Shown: piece after piece, positions 4,950 through 6,574 of the stretch
Layout: every line of letters begins with the position of its first letter
Position numbering within the stretch: the first letter of the stretch is position 1
DNA from: Tannerella sp.
GTDB lineage: Bacteria; Bacteroidota; Bacteroidia; Bacteroidales; Tannerellaceae
Direction of reading: 5' to 3'
NCBI GenBank assembly: GCA_031282485.1
Contig: JAITDQ010000014.1
Coordinates: forward strand, 1 to 6,574
Length of the DNA stretch: 6,574 bases
Notes under the pieces: generated by a model
What the model saw: only the letters and a program-made list of their open reading frames with translations
What the model was told of the DNA's origin: nothing
Databases searched by the model: none
Made by a program: the position numbers and the translations under genes

Positions 4950-6548
4950 TCATTTTTTCTTTCCGTTTTTATCGTAAACATCCACCTTTTTCACTCCGTC
5001 TTCATCGCGATATTCGTGCCGGGAGAGTTTTCCGTCCTCGTAGGTTTTTTCAAATACGGTACCGGAGCGGGCGGCTTCTCCTTCCTTTGACAGTTGTCCG
5101 GTTTCCGTCCACTGTTTATACGGGCCTACTTGCCTTCCGCTCTCCCAGGTTTCTTCCATGCGCATTTGTCCGTTTGTGTAGAACTCCTGCCGGACGCCAT
5201 CATAGGAGCCTCTGTTGTATGCGTTTTTCACTTTCAATTTGCCGCTGGGATAATATTCTTCGAAGGCGCCATGACGCTTTCCGTTTTCATACGAACCTTT
5301 GAGTATGAGTTTTCCGTCCGAGTCGTACTGTTTAAATTCGCCGTTGGGGCTATCGTTGCGGTATTCAACGGATTCTCGGATGACGCCGTCGTCATATTTT
5401 ATCGTCAAACCGTTCAGTTTTCCGGCGACATAGTTTTCTTCCCGTTCTTTTTTCCCTTCCTTCGTTTCATATACCCATGTGCCCTCCTTTTTACCGTCGA
5501 CGTATTGCCCTTTTGTTTTCATGGCGTTGCCGTCGAGATACTGTTCGGTGTATTCCCCTTCGTAGCGGCCGTTAGACTGGTAGAATGTTTGTATGTAACT
5601 GGCCAGACTGCTTGTAATTTGTTTGGTTTGTTTGATTAAGCCCGGAGGGTTTGTTCCGTCTGTTCCGGCAAACGAGGAGAGTTCGCCGTCTTTGTAGAAC
5701 AGTTCGCTTTTGAGGCTTCCGTCGCCAAAATTATATTTCCGTTCCCAGCCGTTTTTCTTTCCGTTTTTGAGTTCCCGCACCATTTCTACGGTATTGTCGG
5801 TATAATAAGTAGTTTCTTTCACTTTGTCGCCGGCTTCATACTCTTCCGTAGTGATTTTCTTGCCGTCCTTGCGTCCGGTTTCCCATACGCCTTCTTTTTT
5901 ACCATGGACGTATTTCCCTTTGATTTTCACATTCCCGTTGAGGAAAATTTCGGAATAATCTCCGTCAAGATTGCCGTTGGCGTCATAGTTTGCCGCCAGT
6001 AAATAATCACTGAAAGTCTGAACCTGCGCTCCGGTTGGTTTGCCGTCGGAATAAATGGTTTGGGAACGAACCTTGCCGTCGCTGTCGTACGAAATTTCCG
6101 GGCCATCCTGTTTTCCGTCCCTGTAATTCGTTTCATGCTCGACAACTCCTTTACTGTTATAGTCGATAAATTTACCGTGAGGTTTTCCGTCAACGTAATT
6201 TCGGACTGATTTGACGGAGCCGTCGGAATAATAAACCTTGCAGACGCCGTCGAGAAGTCCTTTTTTGTAATTGTATTCTTCCGTCAGAATATTCTGCCGG
6301 TACGTTTTCCAGCTGCCATGCGGGATGCCGTCATTGAAAGTGGCGTCAATATATTGCGTAGTGTACCCGTCGATAATCCGGGCTTTCCCCTGTATGGGTT
6401 TGTCGGACGCCGTGTACCGGCAGTAATAGCGTCCGTCGCCGAGGTTGTAGCAGTTAATGTCCTGCAATTTAATTTCGCTCTGGGCGAATAAGGGGGAAAA
6501 TCCCGGAGATAAAGCCCAAAGTAATAAGATAAACACCTTTGTTTTCAT
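4950..6548 (-). CDS. Secreted MORN_2 (YwqK-type) repeat protein
   Basis: This is a 532-residue protein if it starts at the ATG whose last plus-strand base is 6548, preceded by an A-rich leader (AAATAAAAATC) typical of Bacteroidetes starts. An in-frame ATG at 6569 would add seven residues. Residues 1-22 form a signal peptide (MKTKVFILLLWAL, cleavage near LFA-Q). Two cysteines (C33, C43) may pair. From about residue 73 to 500 the protein is an array of units about 24 residues long. Each carries a Y-x-DG-K / DGKxxG core, e.g. VDGKPHG, RDGKQDG, VHGKKEG, VDGKKEG, ENGKRHG. At least 15 such glycine-anchored turns are visible. These are MORN_2 repeats, the family that databases often label 'YwqK family antitoxin'. 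The signal peptide and length argue against a cytoplasmic antitoxin; a surface or periplasmic scaffold or adhesin-like role is possible but unproven. It is convergent with, and probably not coregulated with, the sigma block. Confidence 0.85.
   Translation of the reverse strand: MKTKVFILLLWALSPGFSPLFAQSEIKLQDINCYNLGDGRYYCRYTASDKPIQGKARIIDGYTTQYIDATFNDGIPHGSWKTYRQNILTEEYNYKKGLLDGVCKVYYSDGSVKSVRNYVDGKPHGKFIDYNSKGVVEHETNYRDGKQDGPEISYDSDGKVRSQTIYSDGKPTGAQVQTFSDYLLAANYDANGNLDGDYSEIFLNGNVKIKGKYVHGKKEGVWETGRKDGKKITTEEYEAGDKVKETTYYTDNTVEMVRELKNGKKNGWERKYNFGDGSLKSELFYKDGELSSFAGTDGTNPPGLIKQTKQITSSLASYIQTFYQSNGRYEGEYTEQYLDGNAMKTKGQYVDGKKEGTWVYETKEGKKEREENYVAGKLNGLTIKYDDGVIRESVEYRNDSPNGEFKQYDSDGKLILKGSYENGKRHGAFEEYYPSGKLKVKNAYNRGSYDGVRQEFYTNGQMRMEETWESGRQVGPYKQWTETGQLSKEGEAARSGTVFEKTYEDGKLSRHEYRDEDGVKKVDVYDKNGKKK
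5409..5984 (-). repeat. Long internal duplication inside the MORN-repeat gene (two copies about 400 bases apart)
   Basis: Residues about 189-243 (plus-strand 5820-5984) and 323-380 (5409-5582) resemble each other beyond the basic 24-residue unit. Both read NG-x-x-x-G-x-Y-x-E, L-x-GN, KG-x-YV-x-GKKEG-x-W, then GKK, E-x-Y-x-AG. This suggests that a block of several repeats was duplicated as a unit. Confidence 0.6.
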
Positions 6549-6574
6549 GATTTTTATTTGTTTGTTCATACATT

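Noticed and set aside
4874..5302. 142-residue open frame on the plus strand overlapping the end of the MORN gene
   Set aside because: Arg/Phe/Leu-rich antisense shadow, running through the intergenic hairpin; no family resemblance.
5094..5639. 181-residue open frame on the plus strand
   Set aside because: It is the antisense of the MORN-repeat gene. Its F/V-rich composition reflects the complement of K/E/D/G-rich repeats, and it has no domain or start signal of its own.

Overview
The window looks like chromosomal DNA of a gut-type Bacteroidales bacterium. The evidence is a sigma-70/FecR pair of the kind expanded in Bacteroides, CarboxypepD_reg-like and STN domains, a perfect TAnnTTTG -7 promoter element, starts without Shine-Dalgarno sequences, and an Rpn-type nuclease tail with KEEG repeats. 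The genus cannot be fixed from the sequence.

Layout. Positions 1-327 (+) are the C-terminal end of an Rpn/PD-(D/E)XK transposase-like gene whose catalytic part lies upstream of the window. Directly after it, and supplying its stop codon, is a 50-bp imperfect second copy of an internal segment of the same gene (321-370), a scar of duplication or recombination. Positions 390-545 are non-coding and hold an inverted repeat and a terminator-like hairpin. A four-gene block on + follows: a secreted CarboxypepD_reg-domain protein (546-1817), an ECF sigma factor (1858-2415), a FecR anti-sigma factor (2405-3292) and a secreted STN + CarboxypepD_reg protein (3301-4854). A convergent gene on - (4950-6548) encodes a secreted protein made almost entirely of MORN_2/YwqK-type repeats. 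A perfect hairpin lies between the two convergent genes.

How the genes may work together. The FecI/FecR-like pair normally sits upstream of a SusC-type TonB-dependent transducer, whose periplasmic STN domain signals to FecR. Here the gene in that place has the STN and CarboxypepD_reg domains, but in place of a TonB plug and beta-barrel it carries a roughly 300-residue C-terminal region. That region is clearly homologous to the C-terminal region of the gene on the other side of the sigma/anti-sigma pair. The order is therefore paralogue without STN, sigma, anti-sigma, paralogue with STN. This is the most interesting feature of the window: a cell-surface signalling cassette whose likely sensor is not a TonB receptor. 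The signalling role is inferred from domain content and gene order; nothing in the window proves the ligand or regulon.
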